A stretch of DNA of 6,326 nt from NCBI GenBank assembly GCA_017379815.1, contig JAFNVK010000138.1, positions 1-6,326 of the forward strand, given 5' to 3'. The notes beneath the pieces are model-generated. The model was given only the letters and a program-made list of their open reading frames with translations. It was not told the origin of the DNA and ran no database searches. The DNA comes from Clostridia bacterium. GTDB taxonomy: Bacteria; Bacillota; Clostridia; Oscillospirales; CAG-272. Made by a program: the position numbers and the translations under genes. This document shows positions 5,904-6,326 of the stretch, one piece after another (position 1 is the stretch's first letter; every line of letters begins with the position of its first letter).

Positions 5904-6326
5904 TTGGATACTGAAAAAAAAGGAAGTCGACTTTTCCGCTTTTTTGATCTTCATCGGGATAACCGCCCCGATGCACTCGAGGAGGATACCACGCCAACGG
6001 TCAAGCGATACTTCAAGCTTCTCGGCCGCCGCTTCTGGAAGCTGGTCGGGCTGAATTTGATCATGCTCCCGATGGTTCTGCCCCTGATCTTCATCTTTTT
6101 GCTCTACACGGGTCAGAAGATGACCCCGACGGCAACCGATCCTCTGTTCTCACAGCTTTACGGTGCGGGCCTGCAGGAGACCACGCCGATCGCAACGCTG
6201 CTCCTGGATCTGTTCGGCGCACAGACCGACGTCCCGGCGGCCGGAAACACCCTGTCATACGTTCTGATCGCGCTCTGCGTGCTTTTCCTTGCCGTCACCT
6301 TTGGCTGGCAGAACGTGGGGGCGACC
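5904..6326 (+). CDS. Integral membrane protein, DUF624/YesL-like, 3' end outside window
   Basis: The first 141 codons of a membrane protein that runs off the right edge without a stop. The start is a TTG at 5904, placed 7 nt after AAGGA (5892-5896) and just downstream of a strong promoter; no in-frame ATG occurs until codon 54, inside the first membrane helix. Residues 1-35 are polar (MDTEKKGSRLFRFFDLHRD then an acidic stretch), 36-47 a basic amphipathic YFKLLGRRFWKL, 48-68 the first membrane helix, 69-114 an extracytoplasmic loop rich in Thr and Pro, and 117-134 the second helix, ending FGWQNVGAT. The order basic F-x-x-L-x-R-x-F-W-K-L, then N-L-x-x-L-P, then a helix ending before G-A-T resembles the DUF624/YesL family often found with clostridial sugar ABC transporters. 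That assignment is from memory and rests on half the protein. Confidence 0.75.
   Translation, partial: MDTEKKGSRLFRFFDLHRDNRPDALEEDTTPTVKRYFKLLGRRFWKLVGLNLIMLPMVLPLIFIFLLYTGQKMTPTATDPLFSQLYGAGLQETTPIATLLLDLFGAQTDVPAAGNTLSYVLIALCVLFLAVTFGWQNVGAT

Noticed and set aside
5860..6054. Plus-strand frame of 64 codons beginning inside the -10 region
   Set aside because: Its ATG at 5860 lies before the predicted transcription start, and the TTG-initiated membrane protein frame covers the same stretch with better evidence.
1..6326. Mobile element, CRISPR array, tRNA or defence system
   Set aside because: No transposase or integrase frame, no regularly spaced repeats, no tRNA-like cloverleaf and no nuclease or toxin motif were seen.

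Overview
The window looks like a chromosomal segment from a Gram-positive, clostridial-type Bacillota, probably an uncultured gut lineage. The evidence is strong AGGAG-type ribosome binding sites, GTG and TTG starts, textbook sigma-A promoters with 17-nt spacers and extended -10 elements, intrinsic terminators with T-runs, and clostridial-looking protein families. Base composition is about balanced. This placement is inference; there is no rRNA or other marker gene here.

Layout from left to right. (1) Positions 1-1213, minus strand: the N-terminal 404 codons of a class A penicillin-binding protein. The glycosyltransferase domain is complete, and the gene runs off the left edge just after the SxxK motif of the transpeptidase domain. 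(2) Positions 1335-1769, plus strand: a small membrane-anchored protein with a BofC-C-like tail, divergent from the penicillin-binding protein. (3) A bidirectional terminator near 1779-1826 separates it from a convergent gene block. (4) Positions 4921 down to 1828, minus strand: a tight three-gene surface-glycan operon in which every junction overlaps. It encodes a monotopic phosphoglycosyl transferase (initiating sugar transferase), a GT4 glycosyltransferase and a Wzy/O-antigen-ligase family membrane protein. (5) Positions 5677 down to 5018, minus strand: a two-pass membrane protein of unknown function with its own strong promoter and a strong intrinsic terminator just after its stop. (6) A 226-bp divergent promoter region. 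(7) From 5904, plus strand: the start of a DUF624/YesL-like membrane protein with a TTG start, running off the right edge.

The glycan genes and the penicillin-binding protein probably all draw on undecaprenyl-phosphate-linked precursors at the membrane. The three-gene operon would start a lipid-linked sugar, extend it, and polymerise or transfer the product. No flippase or chain-length regulator is present, so those would have to be encoded elsewhere.

The most notable point is the start of the glycan operon. The longest reading frame of the sugar transferase begins at an ATG (4993) inside the stem of the upstream gene's terminator. A GTG at 4921, with a good ribosome binding site, is the better start. 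No convincing promoter lies between terminator and GTG, so transcription of the glycan genes may depend on read-through or antitermination. Nothing in the window is clearly a mobile element, CRISPR array or defence system.
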